Positions 1 to 5,264 of a stretch of DNA of 5,264 nucleotides are shown piece after piece. This stretch comes from Gammaproteobacteria bacterium HGW-Gammaproteobacteria-14. Lineage in GTDB: Bacteria; Pseudomonadota; Gammaproteobacteria; Pseudomonadales; Alcanivoracaceae. Within the stretch, counting starts at the first letter, position 1. The number at the start of each line of letters is the position of its first letter. Both the position numbers and the translations under genes were made by a program. The stretch is taken from assembly GCA_002840115.1 (NCBI GenBank), contig PGZG01000133.1, positions 1 to 5,264 of the forward strand, written 5' to 3'. Below the pieces are notes generated by a model that saw nothing but the letters and a program-made list of their open reading frames with translations, did not search any database and was not told where the DNA came from.

Positions 1-781
1 CCTGTGGGTTATGGATGGTGACCTTCTGAAAACCACAGTCTTTGAATTGCTGTTGTGCCTCCGTATCGTTACCGAAGTGGAAGCTCACCTGGCTTCTTGA
101 TGCAGCCCCCAGCATGCCGCCCAGCGTCTTCATGGTTTTATGGAACGGATGATCATGAAACAGCGGATAGTTATCGGTGAGATAGGTGCCGGAAGGGTAT
201 TGGCTCAGTAACGTCTGTAGGCGTGTCCAGAAGGGATTGATGGACTCTAGTGAAAAATAATTTACCAGCCCCTCGGTAATCACGAGTAAGGGCTGGGAGC
301 GATCAAAGGATTTTTCGGCGACGGTTTCCAGCGCGTCGATCCCTTCGGTGGAGAAAATATTCAGGGGGACAACGCGATGTTTGTCATTCAGGCGTTGTTC
401 TGTGGACAGCAGGCGATGTTTGCGTGCAGCCATATCCGGGAGGTCGGCTTCTACATAGTTGAGATGCGGATATTGCTCGCGGAAGCGATAGCCACGAGGT
501 GACAGGCCACAGGCAATTTCCAGAACCTGAGTGACCCCCTTGTTCTCAATGGCATCGCGGAGCAGGTGATCAATCAGATGATGGCGCTGTAGCAGAAAGG
601 TGCGAATGTTGCCGCCGGCAATTTTGCCGCCAATATATTCAAACGGCGCTAACGCATGATAGAAAAGGCTGCCCCGTCGAGTATGGAATGCGGGAGCGGA
701 AAGGCCATTGGCGTACCAGACATGGCCGGTATACAGGGCAGTGAAACTGATTGAAGAGGTATCTTTATTACGCGATGCCAT
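1..781 (-). CDS. Class I SAM-dependent methyltransferase, LCM/COG3315-like (3' end outside window)
   Basis: The frame is open from the ATG at 781 to the window edge, giving 260 complete codons with no stop. A Rossmann-type SAM-binding core is visible. Motif I is VLEIACGLSPRGYRF (residues 86-100), the acidic strand-2 motif is YVEADLP (109-115), and ITEGLVNYF (168-176) matches the ITEGLLxY signature of the leucine carboxyl methyltransferase (LCM, PF04072) and COG3315 O-methyltransferase group. The N-terminal ISFTALYTGHVWYANGL segment also resembles that group. The end of the visible part (FGNDTEAQQQF, then CGF) resembles the family's last strand region, so probably only a few tens of residues are missing. 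The start has a fair Shine-Dalgarno (AGGT, 788-791) six bases upstream. The substrate cannot be told from sequence: members methylate carboxyl or hydroxyl groups on proteins or small molecules, and many are uncharacterised. It lies 83 bases after the membrane protein gene on the same strand. Family call confident; function unknown. Confidence 0.88.
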   Translation of the reverse strand, partial: MASRNKDTSSISFTALYTGHVWYANGLSAPAFHTRRGSLFYHALAPFEYIGGKIAGGNIRTFLLQRHHLIDHLLRDAIENKGVTQVLEIACGLSPRGYRFREQYPHLNYVEADLPDMAARKHRLLSTEQRLNDKHRVVPLNIFSTEGIDALETVAEKSFDRSQPLLVITEGLVNYFSLESINPFWTRLQTLLSQYPSGTYLTDNYPLFHDHPFHKTMKTLGGMLGAASRSQVSFHFGNDTEAQQQFKDCGFQKVTIHNPQ

Positions 782-864
782 GGGGTTACCTGAATGATAA
801 AGGGTAGTAATGTTTTCTAGTGGCCATCCCGTGTTGATTGGCCGCATATAGTATCAATATTGTG
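782..864. other. Intergenic gap, 83 bases, no clear signal
   Basis: This is the largest gap between genes in the window. It is richer in A and T than the flanking genes. I looked for a sigma-70 promoter and a rho-independent terminator and found neither. The best -10-like hexamer (TATCAT on the minus strand, 798-803) has no -35 partner and would place the transcript start on the ribosome binding site. A five-pair hairpin (GGCCA 822-826 with TGGCC 839-843, 12-base loop) has no following T run. Whether the methyltransferase gene is read through from the operon stays open. Confidence 0.5.
788..791 (-). promoter_or_regulatory. Shine-Dalgarno site of the methyltransferase gene
   Basis: On the minus strand AGGT sits six bases before the ATG at 781. 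It is short but well placed, and supports this ATG as the start since no earlier in-frame start has a better site. Confidence 0.5.
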
Positions 865-1656
865 TCATTGCTCGGCAGCTTGCAGTTGCTCGCGTAATTC
901 AAGCAGTACACGACGCACATCGACATCAGCTTCCGCAGCCACGGCAGCCTGAAAGTCTTCTTCACTGCCGCTGGCAATGGCGCCCAGCAGGTCCATATCC
1001 ATTTCCGGCATGTCCTCGTCGGAAAACTCCGGTGTCATGGAGGCCAGCTCGCGTAGCTCAATCATGGCGCTACGAATGTCCAAATCGCGGACACTGCTTA
1101 GTGCATTATCGAACTCTGCATCACTGCCTTCCGCGGCAATAGAAAACAGGGTTTCCAGGCGAGCCTGATCGTCCGGCGCTATTTTTTGTGGTGAGGGCCA
1201 GAGCATAAATATGGCTGCTACCAGCAGAGCTGCGACGGAGCCGATGGCCAGAGGAATCCAGGTCGGCCGTGACTTGGCGGTTGGCTCCTCCTCTTCTGCG
1301 GGTGCCTCCGGTGTCTCCGTGGCTAGCGGCGCCTCATTGCTGAATGACTGCATGACCGTATTGAAGCTGAGGTCCTGATCGCTGCTCATCGAGGGGAAAT
1401 CAGAGAAGTCGGCCAGTGATTCCGGTTCCGGTAGTGGCGGCTCCACATGAATCTCAGCTCCGGCTCGCTCCAGCGCAGCCACATATTTACGGGCCGCTTC
1501 TTCATCAAGGCTTTTCTTGATGGTTACCTGGCTGCCGCTGAACAAGCGATCGAGGCGTTCGCCGTCTTCGATACGAAACATTTTGCCCAGTGCTGCTCGA
1601 ACGCTGTCCGTATCAAAGCCTTCCCGAACTTGCCCGCTAAAAACGATCCTGTACAT
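865..1656 (-). CDS. Membrane-anchored protein of unknown function with duplicated C-terminal module
   Basis: I do not recognise a named family. The 263-residue product has four visible parts. Residues 1-75 form an alpha/beta segment ending in KKSLDEEAARKYVAALERAG, whose helix-then-AGA-strand pattern recalls the ribosomal L7/L12 C-terminal domain; similar N-terminal segments occur, as I recall, in other gammaproteobacterial hypothetical proteins. Residues 76-130 are a Pro/Glu/Ser-rich acidic linker (EEEE at 121-124). Residues 133-153 form one transmembrane helix, preceded by Lys128 and Arg130, so the N-terminus is probably cytoplasmic and the acidic C-terminus periplasmic. Residues 170-203 and 223-256 are two copies of one module. 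The start chosen is the ATG at 1656 because a strong Shine-Dalgarno (GAGGA, seven-base spacer) precedes it and the domain begins there. The ATG at 1689, which overlaps the holA stop as TAATG, would add 11 residues (MLNADKEEDYI) but has no ribosome binding site. Its position right after holA suggests co-transcription, not a shared function. Confidence 0.88.
   Translation of the reverse strand: MYRIVFSGQVREGFDTDSVRAALGKMFRIEDGERLDRLFSGSQVTIKKSLDEEAARKYVAALERAGAEIHVEPPLPEPESLADFSDFPSMSSDQDLSFNTVMQSFSNEAPLATETPEAPAEEEEPTAKSRPTWIPLAIGSVAALLVAAIFMLWPSPQKIAPDDQARLETLFSIAAEGSDAEFDNALSSVRDLDIRSAMIELRELASMTPEFSDEDMPEMDMDLLGAIASGSEEDFQAAVAAEADVDVRRVLLELREQLQAAEQ
889..990 (-). repeat. Second copy of ~34-residue module in the membrane protein
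   Basis: This encodes residues 223-256. It aligns without gaps to residues 170-203, with 13 of 34 identical: a GS pair, an F five residues after the G, then D-x-D-x-R, and an ELRE end. Most other positions are conservative (I/V, L/V, D/E). The likely structure is a pair of helices per copy. Confidence 0.75.
1048..1149 (-). repeat. First copy of ~34-residue module in the membrane protein
   Basis: This encodes residues 170-203, directly after the transmembrane helix and a short linker. Copy period is 53 residues, the spacer between copies being acidic and Met-rich (SMTPEFSDEDMPEMDMD). The similarity is at protein level; the copies have diverged enough to suggest an old duplication. Confidence 0.75.
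1198..1260 (-). other. Predicted transmembrane helix of the membrane protein
   Basis: Residues 133-153 (WIPLAIGSVAALLVAAIFML, then W) are uncharged and bounded by tryptophans. Basic residues stand on the N-terminal side and acidic sequence further out on the C-terminal side, so the positive-inside rule predicts N-in, C-out. It is too far from the N-terminus to be a cleaved signal peptide. Confidence 0.85.
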
Positions 1657-1663
1657 GATGTAG

Positions 1664-1668
1664 TCCTC
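1664..1668 (-). promoter_or_regulatory. Strong Shine-Dalgarno that decides the membrane protein start
   Basis: The minus strand reads AAGGAAGAGGACTACATC just before the ATG at 1656. GAGGA lies seven bases upstream of that ATG, the best ribosome binding site in the window. It favours 1656 over the in-frame ATG at 1689. Confidence 0.75.
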
Positions 1669-1686
1669 TTCCTTGTCAGCGTTCAA

Positions 1687-1691
1687 CATTA
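1687..1691 (-). other. TAATG stop-start overlap between holA and an alternative upstream start
   Basis: The holA stop TAA (1691-1689) shares its last A with an ATG (1689-1687) in frame with the membrane protein. This arrangement is typical of translational re-initiation, but no Shine-Dalgarno precedes it, and the next in-frame ATG, 33 bases on, has a strong one. It may be a second start or chance. Confidence 0.45.
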
Positions 1692-2693
1692 CATATGTTC
1701 GAACACCGGGGCCAGCGGTGCACCAGCCAACCGGAGGGCGAGTGCGGTGTTACCGCTGCGTGGGTCGCCACGGCGCATACCCTTGATGGTCTGGTCAATA
1801 CGTGCCGCCAGTGCCAGAGCGCTACCAATGGCTGGCAGGCCGAGGCGAATGGCATGGCGCTCCGCTTGGGCATATTTTTGCGTCGGCAAGCGGAGACTGC
1901 TGCCATGGCCGCTGACCAGCGCTTCAAACATGCGTGCTTCCCGCGACAGCGCCCAGAGGATCGGCATTTCATCCGTGCCTTCACTGCGCAGGCCGTCGAG
2001 TATCCGTAGCGCTCTTGCCGGGTCTGTTGCCAGAGCGTCGGTCAAATCAAACAGTGAATAACGGCTACAGTCACCAACGCTTTGCTGTACCTCGTTAACG
2101 CCGATTGACTGGTCAGGGAACAGCAGGGCCAGCTTGTCAATTTCCTGAGCGCAGGCGAGCAGGTTGCCTTCACTGAGCTCAGTTAGCAGAGCGATGGCGT
2201 CATCGTCACTGCGCAAGTTACGATGTTTGAGTCGTTGGTTGATCCACTGTGGTAGACGATCTGCACTGATAGGCCAGATGTCGATGGTGGCACCAGCGGC
2301 GTCAACGGCGGAAACCCATTTGCTGCCCATGTCTCGACGTCGGTCCAGTTTACTGGCACTAATCAGTAGCAGAATGTCATCTGCGGGGTTTTCCAGAACC
2401 TGACAGATGATGGCGCTACCCTCTTTATCCGGACGTTTCTCACCGAGCCGCAGTTCAAGAAGTTTTTTGCCGCCGAACAGGCCCATGCTTTGGGTTTCGT
2501 GGCGAAGTTCGTTCCAGTCAAATCGGTCAGCGACATTAAAAACCTGCCGGTCTTCATAGCCTTGCGCTCGAGCCTGTTGTCGAATCAGGTCGACGCACTC
2601 ACCAAGCTGAAACGGTTCATCCCCGGCAACCAAATAGGCGGGCAGCAGGTTTTTCTGCAGGCGGCTATGAAGTTGTTCCGGTTTTAGCTGCAT
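1689..2693 (-). CDS. holA: DNA polymerase III subunit delta (clamp loader)
   Basis: The delta subunit opens the beta sliding clamp as part of the clamp-loader complex (delta, delta', tau/gamma) so that the ring can be loaded on primed DNA. The 334-residue length fits the family (E. coli delta is 343). The N-terminal segment LVAGDEPFQL (21-30) is the degenerate nucleotide-binding loop; delta does not bind ATP. SMGLF (69-73) matches the beta-binding SLF element, with Leu72 and Phe73 as the clamp-contact pair. EGNLLACAQEIDKLALL (175-191) is the conserved helix of the middle AAA+ lid, followed by SRYSLFDLTDAL (210-221) and the C-terminal helical collar domain. The ATG at 2693 is chosen because homology begins at MQLKPEQLHSRLQ. 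A longer open frame reaches 2813, but it would overlap lptE by about 100 bases and its extra residues look unlike delta. The Shine-Dalgarno is weak (AGAG, 2700-2703). It starts 22 bases after lptE, in the common leuS-lptE-holA order. Confidence 0.96.
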   Translation of the reverse strand: MQLKPEQLHSRLQKNLLPAYLVAGDEPFQLGECVDLIRQQARAQGYEDRQVFNVADRFDWNELRHETQSMGLFGGKKLLELRLGEKRPDKEGSAIICQVLENPADDILLLISASKLDRRRDMGSKWVSAVDAAGATIDIWPISADRLPQWINQRLKHRNLRSDDDAIALLTELSEGNLLACAQEIDKLALLFPDQSIGVNEVQQSVGDCSRYSLFDLTDALATDPARALRILDGLRSEGTDEMPILWALSREARMFEALVSGHGSSLRLPTQKYAQAERHAIRLGLPAIGSALALAARIDQTIKGMRRGDPRSGNTALALRLAGAPLAPVFEHM

Positions 2694-2699
2694 ATCACA

Positions 2700-2703
2700 C
2701 TCT
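2700..2703 (-). promoter_or_regulatory. Weak Shine-Dalgarno of holA
   Basis: AGAG on the minus strand lies six bases before the ATG at 2693, within the 22-base gap after lptE. It is weak, so holA may depend partly on ribosomes arriving from lptE. Confidence 0.4.
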
Positions 2704-2715
2704 GCCGGGATGGCA

Positions 2716-3231
2716 TTATTGGGCAACTCTTTCGCTGGAGGTCGCCGGTTCCGGGAAAGCCATATCTTCAGTTTCTGCCCGCAGTTGCCGTGCCAGCACG
2801 TTGGCAGCTTCACGGCGCATAATTTCCCGGGTTAACTGATCTTCATCACTGGCAGCAACGGCGTTGGCCGGGTCGACCTGATAACTTCGCGATACCTGGA
2901 CCTGCCGTCTTGAAGTTAATGGCTTTTTATCCCTGTCAGTCAGTTGCCAATATAATTGATAACGTAATTCAATGCCTGAGGCACGACCCTGACGATCCAC
3001 GGAGATGGTGCGTCGTTGCCAGCTCTCATTGGTAAGCCGAATCAACACGGGGGCGTCGTTGATAACCAGCAAACCCTGAGAGCGCAGTACATCCTGAATG
3101 TCCAGTCGACTGCGAGACTCTCCCCCCATAAGACTTACTGAGTCCAGCGCCATGGGTTGGTTCACGCCACGCAATTGCCAGCCACAAGCGCTCACAGTAA
3201 GGCATAGAAAAATGACGAAGAAATATCGCAT
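2716..3231 (-). CDS. lptE: LPS-assembly lipoprotein LptE
   Basis: LptE (formerly RlpB) plugs the LptD beta-barrel in the outer membrane. It is needed for LptD folding and for delivering lipopolysaccharide to the cell surface. The 171-residue product starts with a short lipoprotein signal peptide: MRYFFVIFLCLTVSAC, with lipobox VSAC and lipidated Cys16. Residue +2 is Gly rather than Asp, consistent with Lol-dependent sorting to the outer membrane. CGWQLRG (16-22) matches the family's CGFxLRG opening. A central strand region (ISVDRQGRASGIELRYQLYW, 76-95) and a late helix (LTREIMRREAANVLARQL, 133-150) follow the usual LptE layout. It is somewhat shorter than E. coli LptE (193), ending in a polar tail. 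Its ATG overlaps the leuS stop by one base, and GGCGAG just upstream may serve as ribosome binding site. Sequence conservation in this family is low, so the call rests on lipobox, opening motif, size and position. Confidence 0.93.
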   Translation of the reverse strand: MRYFFVIFLCLTVSACGWQLRGVNQPMALDSVSLMGGESRSRLDIQDVLRSQGLLVINDAPVLIRLTNESWQRRTISVDRQGRASGIELRYQLYWQLTDRDKKPLTSRRQVQVSRSYQVDPANAVAASDEDQLTREIMRREAANVLARQLRAETEDMAFPEPATSSERVAQ

Positions 3232-3233
3232 CA
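3229..3233 (-). other. TGATG overlap of leuS stop and lptE start
   Basis: The leuS TGA (3233-3231) shares its A with the lptE ATG (3231-3229). A one-base overlap of this kind indicates a common transcript and probable translational coupling between the two genes. Confidence 0.85.
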
Positions 3234-5264
3234 GCTCGCCACAATGTTGATGAGTTTGCCAGGCACGACAATCACTTTGCGCACGGTTACGCCATCCAGG
3301 AAGCGCAGCACATTTGGTGTTGCCATGGCCTGTTTCTCGATACCTTCACGATCCAGATCGGCGGCAACTTCAAGTTTTGCACGTACCTTGCCGTTCACTT
3401 GAACCACCAGTTCAATAACGTCTTTTACCAGCGCGTTTTCGTCAACCGTGAGCCAGCTCTGCTGATCAATGCTCTGGCTATGACCCAGTGCCTGCCAGAG
3501 AGCGTGGCAGATGTGCGGTGTTATGGGTGACAGCAGCAGTACGGCGGCTTCCAGTGCTTCCTGTCGCACTGCGCGATCCTGATTCGATGCCCCATCGAAA
3601 CGACTGATTTCGTTGCACAGCTCCATCACTGCTGCGATGGCCGTGTTAAACGTTAGGCGGCGGCTCATGTCATCGCTGACTTTCGCGATGGTTTCATGAG
3701 TTTTACGGCGCAGAGCACGGCCTTCATCGCCAAGAGCGCTGACGTCCAGCGTTTCACTGGAGCCGCCAGCTTCGATATGTTCCAACACCAGTCGCCAGAG
3801 TCGTTTGAGGAAACGGTTGGCCCCTTCAACACCGGCATCATTCCACTCCAGTGATTGCTCCGGCGGTGCTGCGAACATCATAAACAGGCGCACGGTATCC
3901 GCGCCGTATTGTTCGATCAGCTCCTGCGGGTCCACGGTGTTGCCTTTGGACTTTGACATCTTGGCGCCGTCTTTTAATACCATGCCCTGACACAGCAATC
4001 GCTTGAACGGCTCGTCACAGTTCACTAGCCCGGCATCGCGTAGCAATTTATGAAAAAAGCGCGAGTACAGCAGATGCAGAATGGCATGCTCAATGCCGCC
4101 CACATACTGATCCGCAGGCAGCCAGTAGTTGGCTTTTTCCGGATCGAGCATGGCGTCATCGGTGTTTGGTGAGCAGTAGCGGGCGTAGTACCAACTCGAC
4201 TCCATAAAGGTATCGAAAGTATCAGTTTCCCGCTGGGCGGGCTCGCCCTGATAGGTGGTTTTTGCCCACTCCGGATCCGCCTTGATGGGGCTGATAACGC
4301 CGTTCATGACAACGTCTTCCGGCAGCCGTACAGGCAGTTCCTGTTCCGGCGTTGGTATCAGCTCACCGCTGGCGGTTTCGATCATGGGGATTGGTGTGCC
4401 CCAGTAGCGTTGCCGGGATACACCCCAGTCGCGCAGGCGGTAATTAATTTTGCGCTCACCAAGATTGCGTTCTGCCAACCAGCTGGCAATCTTGTCAAAA
4501 GCCTGTTGTGAGGTCAGGTTGTCAAAGTCACCGGAATTCAACAGAGTGCCTTTTTCAACGAAGGCTTCTTTCTGCAGATCAATCACTGTGCCGTCGTTTG
4601 CCGTGATGACCTGTTTTATGGGCAGGCCGTATTTATGGGCAAACTCCCAGTCCCGTTGATCATGGGCTGGCACGGCCATGACCGCACCGGTGCCATAATT
4701 CATCAGAACAAAGTTAGCGATCCACACTGGCACATCTTCGCCGGTAACCGGATGCTTGGCATACACGCCGGTAAAAATGCCTTTCTTTTCCAGTGTTGCC
4801 ATATCGGCTTCGGCAACTTTGGCTTGCAGGCACTCATTAACGAAATCCGCCACCTCGTGATTCGCTGCGGCCGCCTTGCGCGCTAATGGATGGGCCGCAG
4901 CCACCGCCAGATAGCTTACGCCCATCAGGGTGTCAGGCCGGGTTGTGTAGACCCGCAGCGGATCACTGCCGTTGACGGTGAAGTCCATTTCGACGCCTTC
5001 TGAGCGACCGATCCAGTTACGCTGCATGGTCTTGACCTGTTCCGGCCAGCCATCCAGTTGGTCCAGATCATTCAGGAGTTCTTCGGCGTAGTCGGTGATT
5101 TTGATAAACCATTGGGGAATGTCTTTTTGTTCCACCAAAGCGCCGGAACGCCAGCCGCGGCCATCAATAACCTGTTCGTTGGCGAGCACGGTGTGATCCA
5201 CCGGATCCCAGTTCACCGTCGACATCTTGCGGTAGACCAGACCCTTCTCAAACAGGCGGGTGAA
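3231..5264 (-). CDS. leuS: Leucyl-tRNA synthetase (N-terminal part outside window)
   Basis: LeuRS charges tRNA-Leu with leucine in the cytosol and hydrolyses mischarged products. The frame is open to the window edge, giving 677 C-terminal residues; by comparison with E. coli LeuRS about 135-140 residues, with the HIGH motif, lie beyond 5264. The visible part begins FTRLFEKGLVYRKMSTVNW, continuous with family sequence, so the internal ATG at 5225 is not the start. Visible in order: the zinc-1 module region (about 14-45), the CP1 editing domain with TTRPDT (107-112) and GTGAVMAVPAHDQRD (191-205), the second half of the Rossmann core with WGVSRQRYWG and SSWYYARY, KMSKS (435-439; bases 3948-3962), the helical anticodon-binding domain (about 500-610), and the C-terminal domain with VVQVNGKVRAK, ending in VPGKLINIVAS. 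Two variations stand out. The leucine-specific insertion before KMSKS is absent, leaving GMVLKDGAKMSKS, and the zinc-binding cysteines of E. coli are replaced (NWDP, DGRGWRSG). Catalytic and editing motifs are intact, so it should be functional. Confidence 0.98.
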   Translation of the reverse strand, partial: FTRLFEKGLVYRKMSTVNWDPVDHTVLANEQVIDGRGWRSGALVEQKDIPQWFIKITDYAEELLNDLDQLDGWPEQVKTMQRNWIGRSEGVEMDFTVNGSDPLRVYTTRPDTLMGVSYLAVAAAHPLARKAAAANHEVADFVNECLQAKVAEADMATLEKKGIFTGVYAKHPVTGEDVPVWIANFVLMNYGTGAVMAVPAHDQRDWEFAHKYGLPIKQVITANDGTVIDLQKEAFVEKGTLLNSGDFDNLTSQQAFDKIASWLAERNLGERKINYRLRDWGVSRQRYWGTPIPMIETASGELIPTPEQELPVRLPEDVVMNGVISPIKADPEWAKTTYQGEPAQRETDTFDTFMESSWYYARYCSPNTDDAMLDPEKANYWLPADQYVGGIEHAILHLLYSRFFHKLLRDAGLVNCDEPFKRLLCQGMVLKDGAKMSKSKGNTVDPQELIEQYGADTVRLFMMFAAPPEQSLEWNDAGVEGANRFLKRLWRLVLEHIEAGGSSETLDVSALGDEGRALRRKTHETIAKVSDDMSRRLTFNTAIAAVMELCNEISRFDGASNQDRAVRQEALEAAVLLLSPITPHICHALWQALGHSQSIDQQSWLTVDENALVKDVIELVVQVNGKVRAKLEVAADLDREGIEKQAMATPNVLRFLDGVTVRKVIVVPGKLINIVAS

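Noticed and set aside
798..803. TATCAT as a -10 box for the methyltransferase gene
   Set aside because: No -35 match at 16-18 bases, and the transcript would begin at the Shine-Dalgarno itself.
822..843. Possible hairpin terminator (GGCCA with TGGCC)
   Set aside because: Only five base pairs with a 12-base loop and no T run afterwards; GGCC pairs of this kind arise by chance.
1447..2061. A 204-codon open frame on the plus strand
   Set aside because: It lies opposite holA and the membrane protein gene, both of which have better support. Its product is Arg/Ser/Ala-rich low-complexity sequence typical of an antisense shadow, with no recognisable motif.
2694..2813. 40-codon N-terminal extension of holA
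   Set aside because: It would overlap lptE by about 100 bases, and its residues do not resemble the delta subunit, whose homology starts at MQLKPEQ.
5223..5225. ATG at 5225 as the leuS start
   Set aside because: The frame continues upstream to the window edge with FTRLFEKGLVYRK, which is LeuRS family sequence, and the HIGH motif must lie further upstream.

Overview
The window is a stretch of bacterial chromosome in which every supported gene lies on the minus strand, so transcription runs from high to low coordinates: leuS (5' end outside the window), lptE, holA, an unnamed membrane-anchored protein gene, and a methyltransferase gene whose 3' end is outside the window. The leuS-lptE-holA block, the Gram-negative LptE lipoprotein and the LeuRS sequence type (VNWDPVDHTVLANEQV, FMMFAAPPEQSLEW) point to a gammaproteobacterium. 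Base composition looks close to balanced with slight GC excess by eye. I cannot name the genus.

Layout, in transcription order. Positions 5264-3231 hold the last 677 codons of leucyl-tRNA synthetase. Its stop overlaps the lptE start by one base (TGATG). Positions 3231-2716 hold LptE, the outer-membrane lipoprotein partner of LptD. After 22 bases, 2693-1689 hold holA, the delta subunit of the DNA polymerase III clamp loader. Next, 1656-865 encode a single-pass membrane protein of unknown function with an N-terminal L7/L12-like alpha/beta segment, an acidic linker, one transmembrane helix and two copies of a ~34-residue repeat. An 83-base gap (864-782) follows, and then 781-1 encode a class I SAM-dependent methyltransferase of the LCM/COG3315 type.

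The first three genes are core housekeeping functions (translation, LPS export, replication) that share an operon by conserved order rather than by pathway. Close spacing suggests that the unnamed protein is co-transcribed with them. The methyltransferase may be read through or may have its own start of transcription; I saw no convincing promoter or terminator in the gap. No RNA genes, mobile elements, CRISPR arrays or integration signs were seen. The window is mostly ordinary core genome, and I did not find a convincing new system. The points most worth a second look are the duplicated module in the unnamed membrane protein, its ambiguous start, and two sequence peculiarities of the LeuRS: no leucine-specific insertion, and no cysteines in the zinc-binding segment.
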